Part shown: piece after piece, positions 1-7,301 of the stretch
Layout of the letters: the number at the start of each line of letters is the position of its first letter
How positions within the stretch are numbered: position 1 is the stretch's first letter
Source: a virus
IMG/VR virus record: IMGVR_UViG_3300047476_000226
Location: 1 to 24,529 of that record
Length of the DNA: 24,529 bases
Direction: 5' to 3' (one strand)
The notes under the pieces: generated by a model
Seen by the model: the letters and a program-made list of their open reading frames with translations, nothing else
Told to the model about the DNA's origin: nothing
The model's database searches: none
Translations under genes and position numbers: made by a program

Positions 1-55
1 GTCCGAAGGTTATATTTGACCCTTGACTCCATTGAATAACAGAAAGAAAACTAAA

Positions 56-427
56 ATGAACCCTTTTAAAGACGTAGAAACATTTCTTAACGCAGTTGGT
101 CAAACGCCACCACCATTTGTTGCCGACGAGAACCCTCAGTCACTGTTGTACAAAGAGTTGATTCGTGAGGAAATCAAAGAATTTTGGGAGGCTGATGATG
201 CTAACGATGATGTTGAACGACTAGATGCTTGTTTTGATATGATCTGGGTGATTGTTGGTTATGTGCGATCACGTGGATGGGATATGGATGCCGCTTGGGT
301 TGAAGGTGCTGCAAGTAACCTTTCTAAGATTGATCCTGCAACTGGTTTAGTGCGTCGTCGTGAAGATGGCAAGATCCTTAAACCAGAAGGTTGGGCACCA
401 CCAGACTTTAAACAGTTTGTTGCTTGA
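56..427 (+). CDS. mazG: MazG-like NTP pyrophosphohydrolase
   Basis: Predicted 123-residue all-alpha nucleotide pyrophosphohydrolase (MazG/PRA-PH/dUTPase-2 superfamily). These enzymes hydrolyse (d)NTPs, or in some phages possibly (p)ppGpp-type nucleotides, to monophosphate plus PPi. Visible motifs are the metal-binding EExxE-type helix (EEIKEFWEA, about residues 39-47) and a second acidic helix (ERLDACFDMIWV). The length fits compact phage MazG proteins. The reading frame opens upstream at a TTG at 23, but ATG 56 is preferred because it starts the conserved MNPFKDVETF segment. The ribosome-binding site is weak. It is followed 31 bases later by a nucleotidase gene, consistent with a nucleotide-metabolism block. 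The family is confident; the substrate is not known. Confidence 0.8.
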   Translation: MNPFKDVETFLNAVGQTPPPFVADENPQSLLYKELIREEIKEFWEADDANDDVERLDACFDMIWVIVGYVRSRGWDMDAAWVEGAASNLSKIDPATGLVRRREDGKILKPEGWAPPDFKQFVA

Positions 428-452
428 CTTTAATTCAATAATAGTTTATAAT
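424..452 (+). promoter_or_regulatory. Sigma70-type early promoter (TTGACT-17-TATAAT)
   Basis: TTGACT at 424-429 and a perfect TATAAT at 447-452 are separated by exactly 17 bases. The -35 overlaps the end of the MazG gene. The expected transcription start, 6-7 bases after the -10, falls on the A of the ATG at 459, so the transcript would be leaderless. The same arrangement recurs at 1972, 10320, 10849 and 12874. Confidence 0.75.
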
Positions 453-458
453 TATATT

Positions 459-953
459 ATGACTAAAATTACCCTGTACCTTGATATGGACGGAGTCCTT
501 GCAGACTTCCATAAAGAATATCTTAAGCACGATCCTGAGAAAAACGACCGCAAACGTTTTCGCTCGGCAGTTCTTGACCATAATATCTTTGAAAAATTAG
601 ATTTTATGCCTGATGCCCAAGAACTGTTAAAACATGTCTCAGGTTTGAGTGATATTAACATTGAGATTCTTACCTCTATGGGTACTCATGACCCAATTCA
701 GGGTGCTGCGGCTAAACAACAAAAACTCAACTGGCTAAAATCTAAGAATATTCCTTACAAAGCAAATTTCGTTTGTAATAAACAAGAGAAAGCTCAATAT
801 GCTACTCCTAGAAGTATTCTTGTTGATGATAGTATTGGCTGTATCACTCCTTTTAACAGTGCTGGCGGTCATGGTATCTTACACACTTCTTCTAGTGATA
901 CTATTCCTCGCTTGGATTCTATTTTATTACAACTAAGGGCAATTAATGCTTGA
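459..953 (+). CDS. 5'(3')-deoxyribonucleotidase-like HAD phosphatase
   Basis: 164-residue HAD-superfamily protein resembling the 5'(3')-deoxyribonucleotidase-like proteins common in marine T4-like phages. It probably dephosphorylates (deoxy)nucleoside monophosphates in the host cytoplasm during nucleotide recycling. Motif I is DMDGVLADF (residues 9-17, nucleophile D9 and acid/base D11). Motif II is ILTSMG, a lysine follows in KQQKLNW, and the motif-IV acidic pair lies in LVDDS. The start must be ATG 459, since the next Met (residue 10) would remove the nucleophilic Asp. No Shine-Dalgarno sequence is visible and a promoter -10 ends 7 bases upstream, so leaderless translation is likely. It overlaps the next gene by 8 bases. 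Confidence 0.8.
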   Translation: MTKITLYLDMDGVLADFHKEYLKHDPEKNDRKRFRSAVLDHNIFEKLDFMPDAQELLKHVSGLSDINIEILTSMGTHDPIQGAAAKQQKLNWLKSKNIPYKANFVCNKQEKAQYATPRSILVDDSIGCITPFNSAGGHGILHTSSSDTIPRLDSILLQLRAINA

Positions 954-1230
954 TATTTTTAAACCAACTCTACAATGGATTCGTGATGATTGGAATTCCA
1001 ACCCTTTCAGGTTTTTTATTGAGTTGCTTGCTTGGGCTATTAGCATTGGGTGTAGCATCACTATGGCTACGACTGTCCCGAACCCACCGTTACTTACGCT
1101 CTATCCTATTTGGATTACTGGTTGTGCTATGTATGCTTGGGCTGCTTATACCAGGAAATCCTTTGGCATGCTTGCTAACTACATGCTCCTAGTAACTATT
1201 GACTTTATTGGTTTGATTAGAATGCTATGA
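946..1230 (+). CDS. Conserved phage membrane protein
   Basis: 94-residue hydrophobic protein with three likely membrane segments: about residues 22-42 (RFFIELLAWAISIGCSI), 46-68 (around NPPLLTLYPIWITGCAMYAW) and 75-92 (MLANYMLLVTIDFIGLI). It resembles a small conserved membrane protein I recall from many marine T4-like phages (features NPFRF, VPNPPLL, YPIW, FGMLANY). No function is known. Its start overlaps the end of the nucleotidase gene and its stop overlaps the next start (ATGA), so it is translationally coupled on both sides. A competing frame at 950-1192 is less convincing. Confidence 0.7.
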   Translation: MLDIFKPTLQWIRDDWNSNPFRFFIELLAWAISIGCSITMATTVPNPPLLTLYPIWITGCAMYAWAAYTRKSFGMLANYMLLVTIDFIGLIRML

Positions 1231-1985
1231 TTTTTAGTTTTGTAAAACAGAAAATAGTAATAGATGCATTTTCAGCCTTACCTTCAATCATTGAAACATC
1301 TCCGATTTTAGAGACTAAACACTTCTTTCCAGAATGGTGGAAACAGTTACCAAAAACGGTTGATGTTAAAAGAGCAGATTATCTAATAGAGACTCCAAAT
1401 CCTACATTAAAGACATGCACTGGATTTATCGAGTACATGAAAACAGGGTTTATCATTCCTTCTTGGTGCGATATGAAAATTGCATCAAGAAGCGATGGCT
1501 CATGGACATACGCAATGCCCATGCCGCATAATAAAAACCCATACCCTATTATTGATCATCCTAGTTTTCAATATGGTTCTTACTGGGAAGATTATATTAA
1601 TATCAAACTTATTTCACCTTGGGTTTTAACAGAAAAAACTGGAGTTAAGTTTTATTGGAATTCTCCAACTTGGCATCAAAAAGAATACTGGAATAAATTA
1701 ACAGTATTACCTGCAACTGTTGATTTTAAATATCAGTCTGCCACAAATATAATTTGTTTCATTCCTAAAAAGAATGATGATTATATAATTAATCACGGCA
1801 CGCCATTAGTTCATTTAGTTCCTTTAACTGATAAAAAAGTTGAAATAAAAATGCACGAAGTTTCATATGAAGAATTTATAAAAATATATGAGAAAAATTC
1901 TTTCAATAGATGCTTCAGCGGTTCTTATAAAACTTTTAAAAATTTAAAGAACAAAGAAAGCAAATGTCCATTTGACTTTAATTAA
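1227..1985 (+). CDS. Conserved hypothetical protein, 252 aa
   Basis: Soluble-looking protein rich in aromatic residues, Lys and Asn. I do not assign a function. Visible features are a CTGFIEYMKTGFIIPSWCD segment (about residues 64-82), PWVLTEKTGVKFYWNSPTWH near the middle, and INHGTPLVHLVPL followed by KVEIKMHEVS near residues 188-212. The GTPL-x(5)-PL stretch followed by a charged strand suggests a beta-rich fold. The C-terminus is Lys/Cys-rich. It starts inside the stop of the upstream membrane-protein gene (ATGA). Its last codons contain the -35 of the next promoter. It is AT-richer than the flanking metabolic genes, which may indicate separate acquisition. Confidence 0.6.
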   Translation: MIFSFVKQKIVIDAFSALPSIIETSPILETKHFFPEWWKQLPKTVDVKRADYLIETPNPTLKTCTGFIEYMKTGFIIPSWCDMKIASRSDGSWTYAMPMPHNKNPYPIIDHPSFQYGSYWEDYINIKLISPWVLTEKTGVKFYWNSPTWHQKEYWNKLTVLPATVDFKYQSATNIICFIPKKNDDYIINHGTPLVHLVPLTDKKVEIKMHEVSYEEFIKIYEKNSFNRCFSGSYKTFKNLKNKESKCPFDFN

Positions 1986-2000
1986 AAGATCGGTTATAAT
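1972..2000 (+). promoter_or_regulatory. Sigma70-type early promoter upstream of UvdE region
   Basis: TTGACT (1972-1977) and TATAAT (1995-2000) with a 17-base spacer. The expected start near 2006-2007 lies just inside the ATG at 2004. RNA from this promoter would therefore more naturally serve an internal start at 2046 and the UvdE gene at 2195. Confidence 0.7.
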
Positions 2001-2003
2001 AGT

Positions 2004-2198
2004 ATGAGATTCTGGTTAATTTGGGCTAGAGCGACAGGTCACCTGATGGGTCGTACTGATGATGATAAACCAGATGTGCCAGTATTGACTCTACAAGAAG
2101 CAAAAGTTGCACTCTTGTTAAAAACTTTTTGGGTTGTGATACACGTAGTTACGTGTTTCTTTATTATTGCTAACTTTTTCTTCACACATATATTATGA
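2004..2198 (+). CDS. Small single-TM membrane protein
   Basis: 64 residues from ATG 2004, or 50 from ATG 2046. The core PDVPVLTLQEAK followed by a hydrophobic helix (LLLKTFWVVIHVVTCFFIIANFFF) resembles a small membrane protein I recall from marine T4-like phages; its function is unknown. The start is ambiguous. The longer form adds an aromatic/basic MRFWLIWARATGHL segment, but the promoter at 1972 would start RNA just downstream of ATG 2004. ATG 2046 has an AGGT-like sequence upstream. The stop overlaps the UvdE start (ATGA). Confidence 0.55.
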   Translation: MRFWLIWARATGHLMGRTDDDKPDVPVLTLQEAKVALLLKTFWVVIHVVTCFFIIANFFFTHIL

Positions 2199-3214
2199 CA
2201 AACGGTAAAATTGGTTTTGCTTGCAAGTGGATTGATACAGTCGAACAAGTCGAAGGTATCAAACCTAAAGATGATGCTAAGAAATACAGCACAGGTACAA
2301 CTACTGTTGCCTGGCTTGGTCGACAATCAAAATCAGTTGCTGAAGAAAAGCTCTGGGATATTAGCAAACAGAACCTTCAAAATACTCTTAACCTAGTTAA
2401 CAAAGTTGCCACGCTACCTGAAGGTTTGCGTATGGTTCGTATTAGCAGCGAGATTCTGCCTGTATACAGCCACGCAGCTTGGAAATACTTTTATCAGCGA
2501 CAAGATGTGATTGACGTTCTTCAACGTGGCTTTGCTAAGATTGGCGATGCTGCTCGTGCCGCTGGCGTTCGTCTGAGTTTCCATCCTGGTCAGTTCTGCG
2601 TTCTTGCTTCAGAAAACCCAGGCATTGTAAACAACTCTATTGACGAGTTTGAATATCACGCTGATATGGCTCGTATGATGGGCTATGGTCGTACATTCCA
2701 AGACTTTAAAATCAACGTACATATCTCAGGTAAACTAGGTCCTGATGGTATTCGCGCAGCTTACAAGCGTCTTTCTACAGTTGCACAAAACTGTATCACT
2801 ATCGAGAACGAAGAAAATGCATGGGGTCTTGATGACTCTTTAAAACTTGCTGATCTACTGCCTATTGTTCTTGACGTACATCACCACTGGTGTCGTGAAG
2901 GTGAGTGGCTTGATCACAACGACGATCGTGTCAAACGTGTTATTGATTCTTGGCGTGGTGTTCGTCCAACTATGCACTACTCGCAATCACGCGAAGACTA
3001 TCTTGTTGATCACGATGTTGACGTAAAACCAAATTACACTGCTCTTTTAGAAAATGGTTTTAAGAAAGCCAAGCTGCGCGCTCACTCTGACTTCTATTGG
3101 AATCATGCATGTAACGAATGGGTTCTTGATTACTTAAAGACTCATGATATCATGTGCGAAAGCAAAGCAAAAAACTTGGCAAGTTTTAATCTTTATAACC
3201 TTGCTAATCACTAA
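2195..3214 (+). CDS. uvdE: UV damage endonuclease (UvdE/UvsE family)
   Basis: 339-residue UV DNA-damage endonuclease. The family nicks DNA immediately 5' of cyclobutane dimers, 6-4 photoproducts and other distortions, starting alternative excision repair. Family hallmarks are an N-terminal IGFACKW strand, LRMVRISSEILPVYSH, SFHPGQFCVLASENP with metal-binding His, the ENEENAWG acidic metal site, VLDVHHHWC (His/Asp ligands), and MHYSQSR near the C-terminal third. It is a TIM-barrel, triple-metal enzyme of about the usual length. Its ATG overlaps the preceding stop. The codons are less AT-biased than those of the 1227 gene. Repair of phage or host DNA in sunlit water is the likely role. Confidence 0.93.
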   Translation: MTNGKIGFACKWIDTVEQVEGIKPKDDAKKYSTGTTTVAWLGRQSKSVAEEKLWDISKQNLQNTLNLVNKVATLPEGLRMVRISSEILPVYSHAAWKYFYQRQDVIDVLQRGFAKIGDAARAAGVRLSFHPGQFCVLASENPGIVNNSIDEFEYHADMARMMGYGRTFQDFKINVHISGKLGPDGIRAAYKRLSTVAQNCITIENEENAWGLDDSLKLADLLPIVLDVHHHWCREGEWLDHNDDRVKRVIDSWRGVRPTMHYSQSREDYLVDHDVDVKPNYTALLENGFKKAKLRAHSDFYWNHACNEWVLDYLKTHDIMCESKAKNLASFNLYNLANH

Positions 3215-3217
3215 ATA
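3211..3217 (+). promoter_or_regulatory. Candidate late-type promoter CTAAATA
   Basis: CTAAATA overlaps the UvdE stop codon and lies 19 bases before the 3236 start. It is a relaxed version of the T4 late octamer TATAAATA. The same heptamer precedes genes at 7786 and 11260. The evidence is motif and position only. Confidence 0.35.
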
Positions 3218-3235
3218 GAAATGTAAGGAGTTATT

Positions 3236-3478
3236 ATGCCAACATACATGTTTAAAAATACTGCCACTGGTGAGGTGTTTGAAAAAGTTATGAAAATTTC
3301 AGAATTAGACGCATACAAGGCAGTCAATCCAACGCATGAAAGATACTTTGATGCTGCGCCAGCATTCACTGGCGATCACATCATTCTTAAAAAGGACACA
3401 GGCTTTAAGGAGGTGTTGCAGAAGATTAATGAAAGAGCATTCGGTGGAATGAAAGAAAGCGGATCATCACAATTATAA
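3236..3478 (+). CDS. FmdB-like small protein lacking zinc cysteines
   Basis: 80-residue protein starting MPTYMFKNTATGEVFEKVMKISE. This N-terminus matches the FmdB/CxxC zinc-ribbon regulatory family (typically MPTYEYRC...G..FE). Here the Cys pairs are absent: there is no Cys in the whole protein, as I recall for other phage versions. The C-terminal half (KKDTGFKEVLQKINERAFGG) is a phage-type tail. A strong Shine-Dalgarno sequence (TAAGGAG, 3224-3230) precedes the ATG. Its function is unknown. Without metal ligands it probably keeps only the beta-hairpin scaffold. Confidence 0.7.
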   Translation: MPTYMFKNTATGEVFEKVMKISELDAYKAVNPTHERYFDAAPAFTGDHIILKKDTGFKEVLQKINERAFGGMKESGSSQL

Positions 3479-3487
3479 AGGAAACAC

Positions 3488-4255
3488 ATGGCTCGTAAAC
3501 CTACAGTAAAAGAATTAGATAATGATTATAGTGAGCCAAAGGATATTAGCAGAAAGCCAGCTGTTAATAATTCTTTAAAAATTAGAATTGACGACCTAAA
3601 AACTTTTGAACCGCTTACAGCGCATCAAAAAGATTTTTATGATGCTTACAAGCGACAAGATTATTTTATCGCATTACACGGTGTAGCAGGTACTGGTAAA
3701 ACTTTTATTGCTCTATATAAAGCACTTGAAGAAGTATTAGATAAGACTAACCCATTTAATAAAATTATTATTGTTCGTTCTGCAGTGCCCTCGCGTGAAG
3801 TCGGTCACTTGCCAGGAGACTTGAATGAAAAAACAGAAATCTACAGACAACCCTATCAACAAATCTGTACTACTCTCTTTGGAAGACCTGACGCTTACCA
3901 AAGGTTGGAAGAGCAACACCACATTGAATTTATATCTACATCGTTCATCAGGGGTATGTCGTTCGATGATGCAATCATCATCGTCGACGAAATGCAAAAC
4001 TTAACCTATGAAGAAATTGACACCGTTATGACTCGTGTTGGTTATCGCTCTAAGATTATCTGGTGCGGTGACTATCGTCAAACTGACTTGAATAAGAAAA
4101 AGAACGATATGTCTGGTATTTTAAAGTTCTTTGATATTGCACAACATATGCGAGCATTTACCAGAATTGAATTCACTCCAGACGATATTGTTCGTTCATC
4201 GCTAGTTAAAGATTACATTTTAGCGAAATTGAGATACGAGGATCTAGTAGAGTAG
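3488..4255 (+). CDS. phoH: PhoH-family ATPase
   Basis: 255-residue PhoH-like P-loop ATPase related to superfamily-1 helicases. Walker A is GVAGTGKT (residues 65-72). Walker B is IIIVDEMQNL (about 163-172). A sensor-like IWCGDYRQTDL follows at about 191-201, and VRSAVPSREVGHLPGD (about 96-111) is family-typical. PhoH is one of the most common auxiliary genes of marine phages; its cellular role is unsettled (RNA metabolism or phosphate-stress links have been proposed). The start has AAAGGAAAC upstream. The next gene begins 2 bases after the stop. The family call is firm; the function in infection is not. Confidence 0.93.
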   Translation: MARKPTVKELDNDYSEPKDISRKPAVNNSLKIRIDDLKTFEPLTAHQKDFYDAYKRQDYFIALHGVAGTGKTFIALYKALEEVLDKTNPFNKIIIVRSAVPSREVGHLPGDLNEKTEIYRQPYQQICTTLFGRPDAYQRLEEQHHIEFISTSFIRGMSFDDAIIIVDEMQNLTYEEIDTVMTRVGYRSKIIWCGDYRQTDLNKKKNDMSGILKFFDIAQHMRAFTRIEFTPDDIVRSSLVKDYILAKLRYEDLVE

Positions 4256-4257
4256 TA

Positions 4258-4911
4258 ATGAAAACATTTATACATCATGATTTTGCGAAACTAGAAAGGG
4301 ATACAGCTGCTGATGGTCGTCGAGTTTATAAGACACCAGAAGGTAAGCTGTATCCTTCAGTCACTTCTATTACAGGAGTGAATAGCACATTTGATAGAGT
4401 TGCTTGGGAAAGACGTGTTGGCGTTGATGAAGCAAATCATATCACTCAACGTGCACTTAATCGAGGTACTCGCGTTCACTCTCTTTGTGAGAACTTTCTT
4501 CTTGGTAATGAAATTGTTGTAGATATGTTTGATCAAGATATGTGGAGCACTATGCGACCGCTACTTGATAAAATTGATAACATACATTGTCTTGAAACAC
4601 CATTATATTCTGACTTCCTTCAGGCTGCTGGCACAGTTGACTGTATTGCAGAATACGAGGGTAAGTTATCTGTTATAGATTTTAAAACTTCTTCAAGAGT
4701 AAAAGAACGCAACGATATCCATAATTACTTTGAACAGACTGCAGCTTATGCGGTTATGTTTGAAGAACGTACAGGTATTCCAATCGGTCGTCTGGTTATC
4801 TTAATGGTAATTGATGATGATGCACCCAGAGTGTTTATTGAAAAGCGCGATGGTTGGATTGCAGGATTCCGTAAGTCGCGTATGGACTACAGAAATAAAT
4901 ACGGCATATAA
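4258..4911 (+). CDS. PD-(D/E)XK nuclease, RecB/Cas4-type exonuclease
   Basis: 217-residue predicted nuclease of the PD-(D/E)XK superfamily (RecB/Cas4-like). The diagnostic core is AAGTVDCIAEYEGKLSVIDFKTS (about residues 121-143). The Asp of TVD and the D-x-K of IDFKTS are the metal-binding catalytic residues. A helix before the core carries RGTRVHSLCENFL, the His-containing motif I of RecB-like nucleases, and the QTAAYAVMFEERTG helix after the core matches motif Q-x(2)-x-Y. It likely acts on DNA ends in recombination, repair or host DNA turnover. It sits directly after phoH with a 2-base gap, and its stop overlaps a late promoter. Confidence 0.8.
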   Translation: MKTFIHHDFAKLERDTAADGRRVYKTPEGKLYPSVTSITGVNSTFDRVAWERRVGVDEANHITQRALNRGTRVHSLCENFLLGNEIVVDMFDQDMWSTMRPLLDKIDNIHCLETPLYSDFLQAAGTVDCIAEYEGKLSVIDFKTSSRVKERNDIHNYFEQTAAYAVMFEERTGIPIGRLVILMVIDDDAPRVFIEKRDGWIAGFRKSRMDYRNKYGI

Positions 4912-4914
4912 ATA
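4907..4914 (+). promoter_or_regulatory. T4-type late promoter TATAAATA
   Basis: Exact match to the T4 late octamer, overlapping the stop codon of the nuclease gene and 27 bases before the radical SAM start. It implies gp55/gp33-dependent late expression of the gene at 4941. A gp33-like gene lies at 13160 in this window. Confidence 0.75.
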
Positions 4915-4940
4915 AACATATGTGTTAAACGAGGATAATT

Positions 4941-6395
4941 ATGATTTTTGAAATTCATGCGCAGAGAGAAAACGACCCTACTGATAAGAAGGTTTTTTAT
5001 TATGACAATATGAAAAACATTCTTAAAGACGATCAGGGTAAGGTGATTGAGTATTCTGATATTCAACAAAACCCAAACAAGAAAGAGTTCATTAACTTCA
5101 ACAAGGATATTCCTTTAAAGAAGTCAAGAGCAATCAATCATCTGAAAATTCAGCTTGGTCTTTCTTGCAACTACTCTTGCGATTATTGCTCACAACGTTT
5201 TGTCGAACGCGCACCTGAAACGTCAAAGAAAGACATTGATGCTTTTATGACTAAGCTAGATGTTTTAGACTTTAATGAAGCAGATGGTCTTCATGTAGAG
5301 TTTTGGGGTGGTGAACCATTGGTGTATTGGAAAACTCTGCGTCCTCTGGCAGAAGCCATTCGTGAAAGATTTAAAACCTGGGAAAAGAAGCCATTCTTTT
5401 CAATCATTACAAATGGTTCTATTTTAACTGATGAAATGATTGATTGGTTAATGATGATGAACTTTCAGGTAAGCATCTCTCATGATGGTCCTGGTCAATC
5501 TGTTCGTGGTCCAGACCCATTTGACGATCCTGAAGTAAAGAAACGTATTCTTGGTTTCTATCGTATGATGACACGTTTGAAGAAACCTTTTAGTTTCAAT
5601 GCTATGTTGAATAAAAAGAACACATCTCGTAAAGCAATCTATGATTGGTTTGTAAACCTTACTGGAGACCCAGATGTTATGCTTGGTGAAGGTTCTATCG
5701 TTGATGCATACGAAGAAGACGGTATTGGTAATTCACTAACTACTAAACAAGAACACTTTGAGTTTCGTCGACAAGCCTTTGGTGAAATCTATTCAACTGA
5801 TGGCCAGATTGGTTTTAAAGGTATCATCTTTAAAATGGGTGACTTTGCACAAAGAGTTCTTTCTCACGAAGAATCAATCTATCTTGGACAGAAATGCGGC
5901 ATGGATGATGAGCGTACTATTGCGGTAGACTTGCGTGGTAATGTTATCACTTGCCAGAACGTTTCTGCTGCTGAAGTTTCCAAGAATGGTGAATCTCATC
6001 TTGGTGGTAACCTTGACAACTATGACGATGTTCAGTTTACTTCTTCTACTCACTGGTCTAACCGCAAAGAGTGCCCCGAGTGTCCTGTTCTACATCTATG
6101 TAAGGGTGCTTGTATGTTCTTAGACGAAAAGTTTTGGGATATTAGCTGCGCAAATTCCTATTCAGATAACGTTGCTTTGTTTGCTCTGACATTTGTTAAA
6201 TTGACTAATGGATATATTCCTTCTTTAATCAAGAGCGATACTCTTGCTCTAGATCGCCAGGATATCTGGGGAACTATCTATGAACATAAAGAACAACCTA
6301 CGAAAAAGGTAATTCCAATCAAGATCGTTGCTGAAAAAGTCGGTCAGATTGACGATGTTGTAGTTTATGGTAAATCTAGAATCGAGTCAGTATAA
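4941..6395 (+). CDS. Radical SAM/SPASM domain maturase
   Basis: 484-residue radical S-adenosylmethionine enzyme. The [4Fe-4S]-SAM motif CNYSCDYC is at residues 76-83 (Cys 76, 80, 83). The GGEP SAM-binding motif is at 123-126. The C-terminal third has a classic SPASM arrangement: C319, then G333-x4-C338, then C378-x2-C381-x5-C387-x3-C391, then C403, enough for two auxiliary clusters. SPASM proteins typically modify ribosomally made peptides or proteins (thioether, C-C or epimerised residues) or act as enzyme maturases. A late promoter lies at 4907, and a Cys/Asn-repeat protein follows 25 bases downstream under its own late promoter. That neighbour is the obvious candidate substrate. The enzyme class is certain; substrate and reaction are inferred. 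Confidence 0.92.
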   Translation: MIFEIHAQRENDPTDKKVFYYDNMKNILKDDQGKVIEYSDIQQNPNKKEFINFNKDIPLKKSRAINHLKIQLGLSCNYSCDYCSQRFVERAPETSKKDIDAFMTKLDVLDFNEADGLHVEFWGGEPLVYWKTLRPLAEAIRERFKTWEKKPFFSIITNGSILTDEMIDWLMMMNFQVSISHDGPGQSVRGPDPFDDPEVKKRILGFYRMMTRLKKPFSFNAMLNKKNTSRKAIYDWFVNLTGDPDVMLGEGSIVDAYEEDGIGNSLTTKQEHFEFRRQAFGEIYSTDGQIGFKGIIFKMGDFAQRVLSHEESIYLGQKCGMDDERTIAVDLRGNVITCQNVSAAEVSKNGESHLGGNLDNYDDVQFTSSTHWSNRKECPECPVLHLCKGACMFLDEKFWDISCANSYSDNVALFALTFVKLTNGYIPSLIKSDTLALDRQDIWGTIYEHKEQPTKKVIPIKIVAEKVGQIDDVVVYGKSRIESV

Positions 6396-6398
6396 ATA
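6391..6398 (+). promoter_or_regulatory. T4-type late promoter TATAAATA
   Basis: Exact octamer overlapping the radical SAM stop codon, 22 bases before the Asn-Cys protein start. Its geometry is nearly identical to the copy at 4907. It suggests strong late, possibly structural-protein-level, expression of the 6420 gene. Confidence 0.75.
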
Positions 6399-6419
6399 AT
6401 TAGAAATGGGTAACCAAAC

Positions 6420-7301
6420 ATGACTCTACCACAATCTCCGAACTCTATTGCAGTATCTCAAGTTAACTCAGAACTTGAGATATCGTCTACCACTCAGTCA
6501 GACTTAAACTGGCTAAACGGATATATCAAATCCAATATCAGACCAGCCTCGCCAAATATGCAATCTTTCTACGGATTGGCATATTTTAACAGAACTGTTG
6601 ATGGTAACTGTAATAATGCAAATGCTGGAAACTGTAATTGCAATTGTGGTAATATTCAATGTACAGCTAATGCTAACTGCGAAAATATTAACTGTGTAAA
6701 CTGCGAAAGCACTAGAACTCTACAGGCTAACTGTAACTGCGCCTGCACTTATAACTGTAATTCTAACCAGAACTGCTTCTCATACAACTGTAACTGTTCT
6801 AAGATTATCTGTACTAAACTATTTGAATTAGGAATGTTAGATAGAGATGTTTATCTAGCCGATCAAGAGTTTGGCCAGTGGCTTGTAGAGAATCACCCTG
6901 ATGTATATCATGGTTATATTGCTTGGGCGCAGATTGTTGTTGATTGGATTGAAGAGCGTGGTCCATATATTAACTTCTGGGTTAAAGATAAAACCGAACA
7001 AAAGAAGAAACTTTCAGCTTGGGCTACTCGTTGGGCAAAAGAGATTGCTACACCTTGGGCTGAGTGGATGGCTCATAAAATGGGTATCAAACCAAAGACA
7101 AATTATACTGGGTTTGTATTAATGTCTATTGGTGCACCAATTAGTAAGGTAGTTGGCTTTGTACAAAGAAAACTAGGCAAGACAAATAAGCCAGCTGGAA
7201 TTATTACTGGCTTAGCACTAGTTGGTATTTTTGCTTTACTGCTTGGTGTTGTTAAAGTTGGTAAGTTATTCGAACAAAAAGGATTAGAATATGTCAGATA
7301 A
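6420..7301 (+). CDS. Asn/Cys-repeat protein, candidate modified virion protein
   Basis: 293 residues in three parts. Residues 1-60 (LPQSPNSIAVSQVNSELEIS...) resemble the N-terminal module of many marine phage structural proteins (pattern LPSSG-ISLSQVN-ELG). Residues 61-131 contain 16 Cys and about 21 Asn; 13 of the 16 Cys follow an Asn, including NCNCNC, NCNC and a second NCNC. Residues 132-293 are a Trp-rich, mostly helical domain ending with a likely transmembrane helix (about 258-280, GLALVGIFALLLGVV). The gene sits behind its own late promoter and directly after a radical SAM/SPASM enzyme, so it is a candidate substrate for thioether or other backbone modification. Alternatives are a metallothionein-like metal binder or a disulfide-bonded tail or lysis protein. 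Its function is not known. Confidence 0.75.
   Translation: MTLPQSPNSIAVSQVNSELEISSTTQSDLNWLNGYIKSNIRPASPNMQSFYGLAYFNRTVDGNCNNANAGNCNCNCGNIQCTANANCENINCVNCESTRTLQANCNCACTYNCNSNQNCFSYNCNCSKIICTKLFELGMLDRDVYLADQEFGQWLVENHPDVYHGYIAWAQIVVDWIEERGPYINFWVKDKTEQKKKLSAWATRWAKEIATPWAEWMAHKMGIKPKTNYTGFVLMSIGAPISKVVGFVQRKLGKTNKPAGIITGLALVGIFALLLGVVKVGKLFEQKGLEYVR

Noticed and set aside
950-1192. Alternative 80-residue hydrophobic frame overlapping the 946 gene
   Set aside because: The 946-1230 frame has the conserved-looking protein, couples to both neighbours and extends to the next start. This one is an out-of-frame shadow.
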